Below are positions 27,559 to 38,846 of a stretch of 64,000 bases of DNA, piece by piece. Source of the stretch: Paramicrobacterium humi. GTDB lineage: Bacteria > Actinomycetota > Actinomycetes > Actinomycetales > Microbacteriaceae. Within the stretch, counting starts at the first letter, position 1. Each line of letters begins with the position of its first letter. The position numbers were made by a program, and so were the translations under genes. The notes beneath the pieces are model-generated. The model did no database searches and had not been told where the DNA came from. It worked only from the letters and a program-made list of their open reading frames with translations. Where the stretch lies: NCBI RefSeq assembly GCF_900105715.1, contig NZ_FNRY01000001.1, positions 2,604,001 through 2,668,000 of the forward strand. Direction: 5' to 3'.

Positions 27559-29151
27559 ATGACGAACGCCGGCGACGACCCCGATCGCTCTTCTGGTCCC
27601 CGCACGCCCTCGAGTGGCGACGGACCAGCGCAGGGAAATCGTGGTGGCGGGCCCCGCAGAGGCGGCGCCCCCAGCGGCCGAGGCGAGCGTCGGGAATGGT
27701 CGCCGCGCGGAAGCAGCGGGCAGCCGCGATCGGGGTCCGGTCGCGATGGCGGTCGCCGTGAGGGTGGCCAGGGAAAGTCGTCGCGCGAGGGTAAAGGCGA
27801 AAGACGCAACTGGACGCCTCGCGAGGGCAAACCTGCGCGCCGAGAGTGGACGCCACGTGATGGTGAGCGTCGAAACACGGCTTCCCGTGACGGAAGTTCT
27901 GAGCGACGGCGCGAGTGGACATCGGGCGAGGGCGCGCGGGGCGACGGAGCCGCGCGCCGCTATGACGGTGGTGCGCAGCGGTCTCGCGGCGACGGTGCGC
28001 GCCGCCCTGCCGACGGTCGGTCCAGTTTCTCTGACCGTGGTGCGCGTCCCCACGGCGAGCGGGGGGCACGTCCGGATCGCGGGGATCGCTCCGAGAGCGC
28101 ACGCCGGTGGTCAGATGACCGTGCGGGACGCCCTGACCGCTCCGGTGCTCCGCACCAGCGAGGCGACCGCGGAGCGCGTCAAGCGCCCGGCGGGCGCGGT
28201 GACCGCGACAAGAAGCTGTGGACTCGCGACGGCCGGCCTGCTCGTGGAGACCGCGACGCACATCGCGCAGAGCAGGAGCTCACAGTGGAGCAGCTGAGAC
28301 AACGCGAGCTGCGTTCGGTGCGTCCCCGACACGACGACCCCGATCTGCCGGACGATGTCACCCTGAACGATCTCGACCGTGTCGCCCGCAACGAACTCAA
28401 GACCTTGAGCGCCGAGAACGCGGAATGGGTCGGTAGACACCTCGCCATGGCGGCGCGCCTCATCGAGGTGGACCCGGAGGAGGCGCACAAGCACGCGCAG
28501 AGCGCCGCCCGCCGCGCGGGACGCATCGCTGTTGTGCGCGAGACCCTGGCGATCACCGCCTACCGCACAGGCGACTTCGCTCTGGCGCTTCGGGAGCTGC
28601 GCACCTTCCGCCGGATCGGCGGTTCCGACGAGCAGCTGCCGCTCATGGTCGACAGCGAACGCGGCGTCGGACGACCCGAGCGAGCCCTCGAGCTTGGCCG
28701 ATCGGTTCCGCGGGAGAAACTCAGCGTCGGCAGCCAAGTGGCGCTTGCCATCGCCATGTCCGGGGCGAGACTCGATCTTGGCCAGCCCGAACTCGCGCTC
28801 GGCGAGCTCCAGATCAGCCAGCTCGATCCTTCTGTGGCGTACAGCTGGAGCCCTGATCTCTTCTTCGCCTACGCGGAGGTGCTGGACGAGCTGGGTCGCA
28901 TGGATGAGTCCGTCAACTGGCGTGCCCGTGCGCAGGTCGCCGAGAAGGCACTCGCGGAAGCCAACCACGTGGGTGAAGACGAGACGATCATCGTCGTAGA
29001 GGAAGACGTGGAGGAGATCCCCGTCGAGATCAGCGACGACGACGTTGACGCGGCGGAAGCGTTCGACGCCGATGCCCGCGAGACCGACGACGGCCCAGCC
29101 CACGCCGCCGAGGAAGAGGAGAACGATGGCGCTGCTTCGACGGAGGACTAA
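27559..29151 (+). CDS. TPR-like protein with RG-rich disordered N-terminus
   Basis: 530 aa. Residues 1-240 are low-complexity Arg/Gly/Ser/Asp sequence with repeated W-containing blocks (RREWSPR, RRNWTPREG, RREWTPRDG, RREWTSGEG and KLWTRDG, with W at 47, 85, 97, 120 and 221). Residues 250-470 form a helical, tetratricopeptide-like domain conserved in actinobacteria at this position (the counterpart of Rv1691 by synteny). The C-terminus is acidic. ATG 27559 has AGGAGGA 8 nt upstream. The RG-rich part suggests RNA binding, which is inference. It overlaps the next gene by 26 nt. Confidence 0.75.
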   Translation: MTNAGDDPDRSSGPRTPSSGDGPAQGNRGGGPRRGGAPSGRGERREWSPRGSSGQPRSGSGRDGGRREGGQGKSSREGKGERRNWTPREGKPARREWTPRDGERRNTASRDGSSERRREWTSGEGARGDGAARRYDGGAQRSRGDGARRPADGRSSFSDRGARPHGERGARPDRGDRSESARRWSDDRAGRPDRSGAPHQRGDRGARQAPGGRGDRDKKLWTRDGRPARGDRDAHRAEQELTVEQLRQRELRSVRPRHDDPDLPDDVTLNDLDRVARNELKTLSAENAEWVGRHLAMAARLIEVDPEEAHKHAQSAARRAGRIAVVRETLAITAYRTGDFALALRELRTFRRIGGSDEQLPLMVDSERGVGRPERALELGRSVPREKLSVGSQVALAIAMSGARLDLGQPELALGELQISQLDPSVAYSWSPDLFFAYAEVLDELGRMDESVNWRARAQVAEKALAEANHVGEDETIIVVEEDVEEIPVEISDDDVDAAEAFDADARETDDGPAHAAEEEENDGAASTED

Positions 29152-30151
29152 GACCGTGCAACCCCTCGATGGCGTCGATGCCGTGCTCGTGGACCTCGAC
29201 GGCGTCGTGTACGCCGGCCACGCTGCGATCCCGCACGCGGTCGAGAGCCTCAACCGTGTCGCCGAGAGCATTCGCGTGGGATACATCACGAACAACGCCT
29301 CCCGAACGGATGCGACCGTCGCCGAACAACTCTCCGGGTTCGGCCTCGGCGCGAAGGCGTCCGACATCGTCACGAGCCCCCAGGCCGCGGTTCGACTGCT
29401 CCGCGACCGCGTCTCCGACGGCGCTCTCGTTCTCGTCGTTGGCGGCGAGGGCCTCATCAATGAGCTCACAAAGGCCGGCTACCGGGTCACGCGCAAGGCC
29501 GAGGACGGTCCGGATGCCGTCGTGCAGGGTTTCGCCCCCGACGTCGACTGGAACCAGCTCGCCGAGGCCGCATACGCCTTGCAGACCGACGGTGAACCGA
29601 ACGAGATCCCGTGGATCGCGACGAACACCGACTGGACGATTCCACGCGAGCGCGGAATCGCACCGGGAAATGGGACGCTCGTCTCCGCCGTCCACACCGC
29701 CGTCGGGCGCCTCGCCGAGGTCGCCGGCAAACCGGAAGTGCCGATCTTCGAGGAGGCGAAGCGGCGTTTCGACGCGCAGAACCCGCTCATGATCGGGGAC
29801 CGGCTCGACACTGACATCCTCGGCGCGAACCGAGCGGGAATCGACTCGGTGCTCGTGCTCACGGGCGTCGATCGCGCCAAGCACGTTCTTGCCGCCGGAA
29901 CCGACGAGCGGCCGACCTATGTCGTGCGCGATCTGCGTGAACTGTTCGAGCCATACCCGGTGACGCAGTTCTCACGCGACAAGTCCGAGGCGACGGTAGG
30001 CGACGCAACGGTGCGCATCAACGGCACCGAAGTGGAGATCGCCCGCGCAGGCGACTCGGATCTCAACCGGCTGCGCGCAGCGAGCGCCGTGATCTGGGCG
30101 AGCGGTCGGCAGATCTTCGGTTTCAACGTGCCGGAGCGCCTGTACGCGTGA
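29126..30151 (+). CDS. HAD-family phosphatase (NagD/GpgP-like)
   Basis: 341 aa. HAD motif I DLDGVVYAG carries the nucleophile D23 and acid/base D25; GYITNNASR is motif II, and the DRLDTDILGANRAG segment near 230 is motif III/IV. By position it corresponds to Rv1692, described as a glycerol-3-phosphate phosphatase, so a role in recycling glycerol phosphate from lipid turnover is plausible. The ATG at 29126 has GAGGAGA upstream; GTG 29156 is an alternative start. Confidence 0.8.
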   Translation: MALLRRRTKTVQPLDGVDAVLVDLDGVVYAGHAAIPHAVESLNRVAESIRVGYITNNASRTDATVAEQLSGFGLGAKASDIVTSPQAAVRLLRDRVSDGALVLVVGGEGLINELTKAGYRVTRKAEDGPDAVVQGFAPDVDWNQLAEAAYALQTDGEPNEIPWIATNTDWTIPRERGIAPGNGTLVSAVHTAVGRLAEVAGKPEVPIFEEAKRRFDAQNPLMIGDRLDTDILGANRAGIDSVLVLTGVDRAKHVLAAGTDERPTYVVRDLRELFEPYPVTQFSRDKSEATVGDATVRINGTEVEIARAGDSDLNRLRAASAVIWASGRQIFGFNVPERLYA

Positions 30152-30195
30152 GCGCGTCGGCGCGGCACGTCGGCCCTGGCTTGTAGCCTAGGGGT

Positions 30196-30369
30196 GTGAT
30201 GAACGAGGAAGACGGCGCAAGTGCGGCCCCGACGGGCGACGGGCTCCTGTCGCGCCTTGAGCTCATCGAACAGCGCCCCCTCGCAGAGCGCGCTGACGCC
30301 TACGTCCAAGTGCACGACGAACTGAGCGCGGTGCTCGACGCCAGCGAGCGGGAGCGCGCATCTCGGTGA
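30196..30369 (+). CDS. Small conserved protein upstream of tlyA
   Basis: 57 aa (56 from ATG 30199). Acidic and helical, with LLSRLELIEQRPLAERADAY then VQVHDELSAVLD. It has a leaderless promoter: TAGCCT (30184-30189) 6 nt before GTG 30196. Its stop overlaps the GTG of tlyA. A protein of the same size (Rv1693) lies in the same place in M. tuberculosis. Function unknown. Confidence 0.7.
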   Translation: MMNEEDGASAAPTGDGLLSRLELIEQRPLAERADAYVQVHDELSAVLDASERERASR

Positions 30370-31172
30370 CATCGCAGCGCCTCGACACCGCCCTCGCTCG
30401 TCGCGGACTCGCGCGTTCGAGAGCCGCAGCCGCGGAACTGATCAAGGGCGGCCTCGTCGCCGTCGACGGCCGCACCGTCGTCAAGCCGGCGTTCGCGGTC
30501 GCGGAGACGCAGCGGATCGAGGTGGCCGGCGCCGATCACTACGTCAGCCGCGGCGCACACAAGCTCATCGCCGCGCTCGACGCCTTCGAGATTCCCGTGT
30601 CCGGTCGGGAGGTCCTCGACATCGGCGCCTCCACCGGCGGCTTCACGCAAGTGCTGCTCGAGCGCGGTGCGACGCGCGTCATCGCCCTCGACGTGGGACA
30701 CGGGCAGCTCGTTCCCGAACTCAGAAACGACCGCAGAGTCGTCGTCGTGGAGGGCTTCAACGCCCGTGAGCTGAGCGCGGACTCGCTCGCCGCGGCATCC
30801 GGGATCGACAAATCACCCTCGCTCGTCGTGGGGGATCTCTCGTTCATCTCGCTGCGGTACCTGTTCGGGCCGCTCGCCGACACGGTCGGACGCTCGGCTG
30901 AGATCGTGCTTCTCATCAAACCGCAGTTCGAGGTCGGGAAGACGGGCGTGCGCGAAGGCATCGTGCGGGATGCCGGGCTGCGGGTGGACGCCGTTCAGAA
31001 CGTGCTGTGGTCCGCGTGGGATGCCGGCTTCGGCGTGCGCGGGCTCATCGCGTCGCCGATCGCGGGCACGCACGGAAACCGGGAGTTTCTCGTGCACCTC
31101 ACGGCAGAAGGCGGCTCGAATCCGACAGAATGGATGCAGCGCGCGGCCCGACTGGCAGGAGATGGTGAATGA
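30366..31172 (+). CDS. tlyA: TlyA family rRNA (cytidine-2'-O)-methyltransferase
   Basis: 268 aa. N-terminal S4 RNA-binding domain (RLDTALARRGLARSRAAAAE) and a Rossmann methyltransferase domain with VLDIGASTGGFTQ near residue 86 as the SAM site. Characterised TlyA proteins methylate 16S C1409 and 23S C1920, and their loss gives capreomycin resistance. GTG 30366 overlaps the upstream stop; its own stop overlaps nadK. Confidence 0.92.
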   Translation: MTSQRLDTALARRGLARSRAAAAELIKGGLVAVDGRTVVKPAFAVAETQRIEVAGADHYVSRGAHKLIAALDAFEIPVSGREVLDIGASTGGFTQVLLERGATRVIALDVGHGQLVPELRNDRRVVVVEGFNARELSADSLAAASGIDKSPSLVVGDLSFISLRYLFGPLADTVGRSAEIVLLIKPQFEVGKTGVREGIVRDAGLRVDAVQNVLWSAWDAGFGVRGLIASPIAGTHGNREFLVHLTAEGGSNPTEWMQRAARLAGDGE

Positions 31173-32074
31173 CGGCGGAGAGAAACATCCTCGTGGTCTC
31201 GCACACCGGGCGCGCCGACTCGCTCGCCGCCGCCTCGCACGTCATCGACCAGCTGCGTGAGGCCGGGATGACGCCGGTGCTCATTGCGGACGAGAGCGCG
31301 GACCTTCGCGCGAACGGCCTCGACGTCACGGGCGTGAAGATTCTCGACGACGTGGCGACGGCGGAGCTCGAGCTCGTCATGGTCCTCGGTGGTGACGGGA
31401 CGATCCTGCGCGCGGCCGAGGTCGTGCGCGAGGAGGCGATCCCACTGCTCGGCGTCAACCTCGGTCACGTCGGTTTCCTCGCCGAGCTCGAACGCGACGA
31501 CCTTCGCGGTGCGGTGCAGCGCGTCGTCAGGCGCGACTACTCCGTCGAGGAGCGCATGACGCTCGCCGTCACTGTCACGGTGTCAGGGGACGTCGTGTAC
31601 TCGACGTGGGCGCTCAACGAGGCGACAGTGGAGAAGGCGAGCCGAGAGCGCATGCTCGAGCTCGTCATCCAGGTCGACCAGCGTCCACTCGTGTCCTTCG
31701 GTGCCGACGGCGCCGTCATCTCGACTCCGACGGGGTCCACCGCCTACAACTTCTCGGCCGGCGGGCCCGTCATCTGGCCGACCGTGGAAGCGATCACGCT
31801 CGTGCCGCTGAGCGCTCACGCGCTGTTCGCGAAGCCGATCGTCATCGCTCCAGGCTCCACCCTCGCGATCGACGTGCTCGATCGCAGCGACGGCATGGGC
31901 GTGCTGTGGTGCGACGGGCGCCGCACTTACGAACTGCAACCCGGATCGCGCGTCAACGCCGAACGCTCCGACACCCCGGTGCGGCTCGCGCGCTTGCACG
32001 ACAGCCCGTTCACTGACAGGCTCGTGCGCAAATTCCATCTTCCCGTGAGCGGATGGAGGGGACCCGCGGCATGA
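31169..32074 (+). CDS. nadK: NAD kinase
   Basis: Makes NADP from NAD. 301 aa. The catalytic GGDGT is at residues 74-78 and the NAD-binding STPTGSTAYNFSAGGP lies near 190. ATG 31169 overlaps the tlyA stop (ATGA), and the gene in turn overlaps the recN start. The tlyA-nadK-recN order is conserved widely in bacteria. Confidence 0.95.
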   Translation: MTAERNILVVSHTGRADSLAAASHVIDQLREAGMTPVLIADESADLRANGLDVTGVKILDDVATAELELVMVLGGDGTILRAAEVVREEAIPLLGVNLGHVGFLAELERDDLRGAVQRVVRRDYSVEERMTLAVTVTVSGDVVYSTWALNEATVEKASRERMLELVIQVDQRPLVSFGADGAVISTPTGSTAYNFSAGGPVIWPTVEAITLVPLSAHALFAKPIVIAPGSTLAIDVLDRSDGMGVLWCDGRRTYELQPGSRVNAERSDTPVRLARLHDSPFTDRLVRKFHLPVSGWRGPAA

Positions 32075-33784
32075 TCGAGGAGATCGAGATCGCCGACCTC
32101 GGCGTCATCGCGTCCGCGACCCTGCCCCTTGGCTCCGGCTTCACGGCGATCACCGGCGAGACGGGCGCGGGAAAGACGATGGTCGTCACCGCGCTCGGGC
32201 TGCTTCTCGGCGGTCGCGCGGACTCTGGCACCGTGCGAGCGGGAGCGAGCCAGGCGCGCGTCGACGGTCGCTGGATCGTGGAGGACACCGGGCACGTGGC
32301 CGACCGCGTGCGAGAGGCAGGGGGCGACGTCGACGCCTTCGGCGGCGACGGACTGGCGGAACTGACGCTCGGCCGCACCGTCACCGCGGAAGGACGCAGC
32401 CGCGCCCAGGTCGGTGGACGAAGCGCTCCCAACGGCGTGCTGACCGAACTGGGGGAGCGGCTCGTCGCCGTGCACGGCCAGTCCGATCAGATCCGGCTTC
32501 GGTCGCAGTCCGCGCAGCGCGGCGCCGTCGACCGTGCGGCGGGCGCGGAGCTCGATGAGGTCCTCGCCCGGTACCGGGAGGCTTTTGCGCGCTGGCGCTC
32601 GGAGGAGCAGGAGCTCGCCACCCTCACGCGGGAACGCGACGCCCGTTCCGCCGAAGCAGCGGAGCTGCGTGAGGCCATGGACGAGATCGAGGCCGCGGCG
32701 CCGCGCCCCGGCGAAGACGACGAGCTCGCCGCGACCGCTGAGAAGCTCACGAACCTCGAAGAGCTTCGCCTGTCCGCATCCGCGGCTCGCGAGGCGATCT
32801 CCTCCGAGCTCGTCGAGGGCGGAGACGTGCTCGCTCTCATCGAGAACGCTCGCCGCTCCCTCGAGCGCGTCACCGAGTTCGACGATGCCCTCGCGCCCAT
32901 CGCCGAGCAGCTCGCGAACCTCAGCTACCTCGCCTCCGAGGCTGCGGGGGAGCTCTCGAGCTATCTCGCGTCGCTCGACGCAGACGGCAGCAACGAACTC
33001 GAGGCCATCAACGAGCGCCGCGCCGTGCTCGGCACGCTCATGCGGCGCCATGGTCCGAGCCTCGACGACGTCATCGCCGCCCTCGATCAGGGCAGCGCGC
33101 GCCTTCTCGAACTCGACAGCGACTCAGACCGCATCGAACAGCTCACGCGGCAGGTCGAGGAGGACGGCGTGCTCGTCGCCTCCCTCGCCGCCGAGACCAC
33201 GGCGATACGCACCCGCGCCGCGGAACGCCTCGGCACGGCCATCAGCGAAGAGCTGAGCGCGCTCGCGATGCCGGACGCCTCGGTGATCATCGCCGTGAGC
33301 GACACGGGCGAGTACTCGCGCAACGGCCGTGACGAGGTGCAGTTCCTGCTCCGCGCGCACGCCGGCGCGGAACCGCGGCCGCTCTCGAAGGGCGCCTCGG
33401 GCGGCGAGCTGTCGCGCGTGATGCTCGCGATCGAGGTCGTGATCTCGGCATCCGACCCTGTGCCGACATATGTCTTCGATGAGGTCGACGCGGGCGTCGG
33501 CGGCGCGGCGGCGATCGAGATCGGCCGGCGACTCGCCCGGCTCTCGCAGCACGCGCAAGTCATCGTCGTCACCCACCTCGCCCAAGTGGCGGCGTTCGCC
33601 ACCAACCACCTCACGGTGGTCAAGGAGAGCGACGGCTTCGTGACCCACTCGAGCGTGAAGCCGCTCGAGGGGGAGGCCCGCACCGAGGAGATGGCGCGAC
33701 TGCTCTCGGGACTCAGCGACAGCGACACCGGACTGGCTCACGCCGAGGAGCTGCTTGAGCTCGCTCGGTCCGACTCACGACTGA

Positions 33785-33792
<8 letters not shown>
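32071..33792 (+). CDS. recN: DNA repair protein RecN
   Basis: 573-aa SMC-like ATPase of double-strand-break repair. Walker A GETGAGKT is at residues 29-36. Two coiled-coil stretches (roughly 150-230 and 270-370) flank the hinge-less middle, and the C-terminal half holds the signature region around KGASGGELSRVMLA and Walker B YVFDEVDAGVGG. ATG 32071 is chosen because the protein then starts with the conserved MIEEIEIADLGVI and has GGAGGG upstream. Confidence 0.95.
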
Positions 33793-35495
<1,703 letters not shown>

Positions 35496-35496
<1 letters not shown>

Positions 35497-36137
35497 TGGC
35501 ACACCAGCGGCGTCCGCTGCGGGACGAGCCGAGCACGGTCGACATCGTCTCGAGCGACGTGGTGTACCACGGCCGTGTCTGGGACATCCGCAAGGACGCG
35601 TTCCGGTACAACGGCGACACCATCGTTCGCGAGTACACCGACCACACCGGCGCCGTCGCGATCCTCGCCCTCGACGAGCACGACCGTGTGCTGCTGATCA
35701 ACCAGTACCGGCACCCGGTAGGCGCAAGGCTCTGGGAGATCCCGGCCGGGCTCCTCGACGAGCACGGCGAGCCTCCGCTCGACGCCGCCAAGCGCGAGCT
35801 CGCGGAAGAGGCCGATGTCGAGGCCGACGACTGGGCGACCCTCGCCGAGTTCTACACGTCGCCGGGCGGAAGCGACGAGGCGATCCGCGTCTACCTCGCC
35901 CGCGGGCTGCACCGCATTCCCGAGCGCTTCGACCGCACAGGGGAAGAAGCCGACATCGAAGTGCGCTGGGTGAGCCTCGACGAAGTCGTGGACGCCGTGC
36001 GGGATCGTCGCCTGCAGAATCCGTCTCTCGTCACCGGCGTGCTCTCCGCGTACGTGGAACGCGAGCGCGGCTGGTCGGGGCTCGCCCCTGCCGACGCCGC
36101 GTGGCCGCGCGTGAGAGCTCGAGGCCACTCGGCGTGA
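35496..36137 (+). CDS. Nudix hydrolase, ADP-ribose pyrophosphatase type
   Basis: 213 aa. Nudix box with the E-x7-REL-x-EE core (EPPLDAAKRELAEE, residues about 89-102) preceded by GLLDEHG; the first glycine is one residue further from the glutamate than in the strict consensus, which I recall as usual in actinobacterial members. Likely splits ADP-ribose to AMP and ribose-5-phosphate. Good Shine-Dalgarno GGAGGAG; coupled to pyrG and to xerD by overlapping codons. Confidence 0.82.
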
Positions 36138-37048
36138 GCCTTGAGCGTGCTGTCGACACCTACCTCAGGCACGTGCGCATCGAGCGCGGCCTCTCCGACA
36201 ACACGCTCAGCGCCTACCGACGCGACCTCCAGCGCTACCTCGGCTGGCTCGCCGAGAACGGCATAGCGGATGCCGCTGACGTGAGCGCCGCGCACGTCAG
36301 CGCCTTCGCCCGCGGGCTCTCCGACGACCCGGAACACCACCTCACGGCATCCTCCGTCGCCCGCGTGCTCTCGACCGTGCGGGGCCTTCACCGGTTCCTG
36401 CTCGAAGAGCAGGTCACGCAGGTCGACGTCGCCGCCGAGGTCAAACCGCCGAAGCTGCCGAGCCGACTGCCGAAGGCGATAACGATCGCGCAGGTCGAGG
36501 CGCTGCTCGCGACCGCCGCCGGCGACAGCGTGCAGCACATCCGCAATCGCGCCCTGCTCGAACTGCTCTATGCCACGGGCGCTCGCGTCTCGGAAGTGTG
36601 CGCCCTCAACGTGGACGACGTCGTCGACACCGACATCGTGCGCCTCACAGGAAAGGGCGACAAGCAGCGCATCGTGCCGATCGGAAGCTTCGCGCGTGCG
36701 GCCCTCGACGAATACCTCGTGCGAGTCCGGCCAGCTCTGTCCACGCGCGGTCCGTCCACGCCGGCGCTGTTCCTCGGGCTCAGGGGGAAGCGCGTGTCCC
36801 GCCAGAACGCGTGGCTCATCATCAAGGCGGCCGCCGAGCAGGCCGGACTCACGGTCGAGGTCTCGCCGCACACCCTTCGGCACTCCTTCGCGACGCACTT
36901 GCTGCAGGGCGGCGCCGACGTGCGCGTCGTGCAGGAGCTGCTCGGGCACTCCTCGGTCGCGACCACGCAGATCTACACGCTCGTGACCGCTGATACGCTT
37001 CGCGACATGTACACGCAGGCGCACCCGCGCGCCCGCGCCGATCACTAG
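36134..37048 (+). CDS. xerD: Tyrosine recombinase XerD
   Basis: 304-aa site-specific recombinase that resolves chromosome dimers at dif. N-terminal SAM-like core-binding domain (residues 5-90) followed by the catalytic domain with the Arg of TGARVSEV, HTLRHSFATH and the nucleophile Tyr281 near the C-terminus in TQIYT. GTG 36134 overlaps the upstream stop. The xerD-parA-scpA-scpB order is conserved, so it is housekeeping rather than an element's integrase. Confidence 0.93.
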   Translation: MSLERAVDTYLRHVRIERGLSDNTLSAYRRDLQRYLGWLAENGIADAADVSAAHVSAFARGLSDDPEHHLTASSVARVLSTVRGLHRFLLEEQVTQVDVAAEVKPPKLPSRLPKAITIAQVEALLATAAGDSVQHIRNRALLELLYATGARVSEVCALNVDDVVDTDIVRLTGKGDKQRIVPIGSFARAALDEYLVRVRPALSTRGPSTPALFLGLRGKRVSRQNAWLIIKAAAEQAGLTVEVSPHTLRHSFATHLLQGGADVRVVQELLGHSSVATTQIYTLVTADTLRDMYTQAHPRARADH

Positions 37049-37087
37049 CGGCCCGCATGCCGACGCGGGATATCCGGAAGCGATCGG

Positions 37088-37115
37088 TAGAATCAGGCGA
37101 GTACCACCACTCGAG
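37088..37115 (+). promoter_or_regulatory. Promoter of the parA-scpAB operon
   Basis: TAGAAT (37088-37093) stands 30 nt before ATG 37124, leaving a short leader with a GAGACGGGA ribosome-binding site and a small GAGT/ACTC hairpin. Confidence 0.4.
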
Positions 37116-37123
37116 AGACGGGA

Positions 37124-38020
37124 ATGAGGCACGCAGTGGCCACTACGGACGACACCGCGACCGCGGCAGCATCGTCGCACACCGAGCTCGGCCCGACCGG
37201 TCGTCCGCTGCGAGAGTTCCCCACACCCGAACCGCTGAACGGGCACGGGCCCGCGCGCATCATCGCGCTGTGCAACCAGAAGGGCGGCGTCGGCAAGACG
37301 ACGACGACGATCAGCATGGGCGCCGCGCTTGCGGCATACGGGCGCCGCGTGCTGTGCATCGACTTCGACCCGCAGGGCGCCCTGTCGGCCGGCCTCGGCG
37401 TGAACACGCACGACGACCTGACGATCTACGACCTGCTGCTCGCGAGCAAGACCGACCCGCGTGAGGCGATCCAGCACACCGCCGTCGAGAACCTCGACGT
37501 CATCCCCGCCAACATCGACCTCTCCGCCGCCGAAGTGCACCTCGTGAACGAGGTCGCGCGCGAGCAGATCCTCGCCCGCGTGCTGCGCCACCTCACGGGC
37601 GACTACGACGTCATCCTCATCGACTGCCAGCCCTCGCTCGGCCTGCTCACCGTCAACGCCCTCACGGCGAGCCACGGCGTGCTGATCCCGCTCGAGTGCG
37701 AGTTCTTCGCCCTGCGCGGCGTCGCCCTGCTGATCGAGACGATCGAGAAGGTCAAGGACCGCCTCAACCCGGCGCTCGAGCTCGACGGCATCCTCGCGAC
37801 GATGTTCGACTCGCGCACGCTGCACTCCCGCGAAGTGCTCGAGCGGGTCGTCGACGCGTTCGGCGACGACGTTCTCGAGACCGTCATCGGCCGCACCGTC
37901 AAGTTCCCCGACGCCTCCGTCGCAGGCATGCCGATCACCGAGTTCGCCCCCGAGCACAACGCGGCGAAGGCGTACAGGCAGCTCGCCAGGGAGCTGGTCG
38001 CCCGTGGCGCCGTCGCCTGA
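37124..38020 (+). CDS. ParA family ATPase
   Basis: 298 aa. Deviant Walker A KGGVGKTTT starts at residue 53, preceded by a 45-residue variable N-terminus; the DFDPQGALSAGLG segment is Walker A'. This is the extra ParA copy next to scpAB (Rv1708-like), distinct from the parAB pair near oriC. Probably positions chromosomal or condensin-related cargo. It overlaps scpA by 17 nt. Confidence 0.88.
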   Translation: MRHAVATTDDTATAAASSHTELGPTGRPLREFPTPEPLNGHGPARIIALCNQKGGVGKTTTTISMGAALAAYGRRVLCIDFDPQGALSAGLGVNTHDDLTIYDLLLASKTDPREAIQHTAVENLDVIPANIDLSAAEVHLVNEVAREQILARVLRHLTGDYDVILIDCQPSLGLLTVNALTASHGVLIPLECEFFALRGVALLIETIEKVKDRLNPALELDGILATMFDSRTLHSREVLERVVDAFGDDVLETVIGRTVKFPDASVAGMPITEFAPEHNAAKAYRQLARELVARGAVA

Positions 38021-38846
38021 CGGTCCCACGCTGCAGCCTGCCGAGCCGAGCGAGCCGGAGCAGCAGGCGGGATTCCGCGTCGCCCTGAGCAACTTCGAGG
38101 GCCCCTTCGACCTGCTGCTCTCGCTCATCACCAAGCGCGAACTCGACATCACCGAAGTCTCGCTGTCCGCCGTGACCGACGAGTTCCTGTCCTACATTCG
38201 CGGCGTCGAGTCCGAGAAGGAGCTCGACCAGGCCTCCGAGTTCCTCGTCGTCGCCGCGACGCTGCTCGACCTCAAGATCGCGGGCCTGCTGCCGCAAGGC
38301 GAGCTCGTCGACGCCGAAGATGTCGCGCTGCTCGAGGCCCGCGACCTGCTGTTCGCACGCCTGCTGCAGTACCGCGCTTTCAAGGAAGCGTCCACCTGGT
38401 TCGCCGACCGGCTCGACGCCGAGTCAGCCCGGCACCCGCGCACCGTGCGGCTCGAAGACAAGTACCGCACGCGCACGCCCGAGCTCGTGTGGACGCTCAG
38501 CCTCTCCGACTTCGCCGCCCTCGCCGCCCTGGCGCTCGCGCCGAAGGGGATCCCCGTCGTCGGGCTCGACCACCTGCACGCCCCGCTCGTGAGTATCCGC
38601 GAGCAGGCCGCGTACGTCGTGGGCGTGCTGCGCGTCGGCGAGCCCGTGACGTTCCGGCAGCTCATCGCCGGCGCCGAGCAGAAGGGTGTCATCGTCGCCC
38701 GATTCATCGCCGTGCTCGAGCTGTACCGGCACGCCGCCCTGTCATTCGAGCAGCTCGAGCCGCTCGGCGAGCTCACCCTCCGCTGGGCCGGCGAGCACTG
38801 GTCCGACGAGAACCTTGCCAACCTGGGAGCAGACTATGACGGCTGA
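38004..38846 (+). CDS. scpA: Segregation and condensation protein A
   Basis: 280-aa kleisin that bridges SMC heads. The N-terminal helical domain carries FEGPFDLLLSLITKRELDITEVSL, the family hallmark, and the C-terminal winged helix ends with the FEQLEPLGELTLRW region. GTG 38004 lies within the end of parA. Confidence 0.93.
   Translation: MAPSPDGPTLQPAEPSEPEQQAGFRVALSNFEGPFDLLLSLITKRELDITEVSLSAVTDEFLSYIRGVESEKELDQASEFLVVAATLLDLKIAGLLPQGELVDAEDVALLEARDLLFARLLQYRAFKEASTWFADRLDAESARHPRTVRLEDKYRTRTPELVWTLSLSDFAALAALALAPKGIPVVGLDHLHAPLVSIREQAAYVVGVLRVGEPVTFRQLIAGAEQKGVIVARFIAVLELYRHAALSFEQLEPLGELTLRWAGEHWSDENLANLGADYDG

Noticed and set aside
36134-37048. XerD as the integrase of a mobile element
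   Set aside because: It sits in the conserved pyrG-Nudix-xerD-parA-scpAB order and is normal in composition, so it is the chromosomal recombinase.
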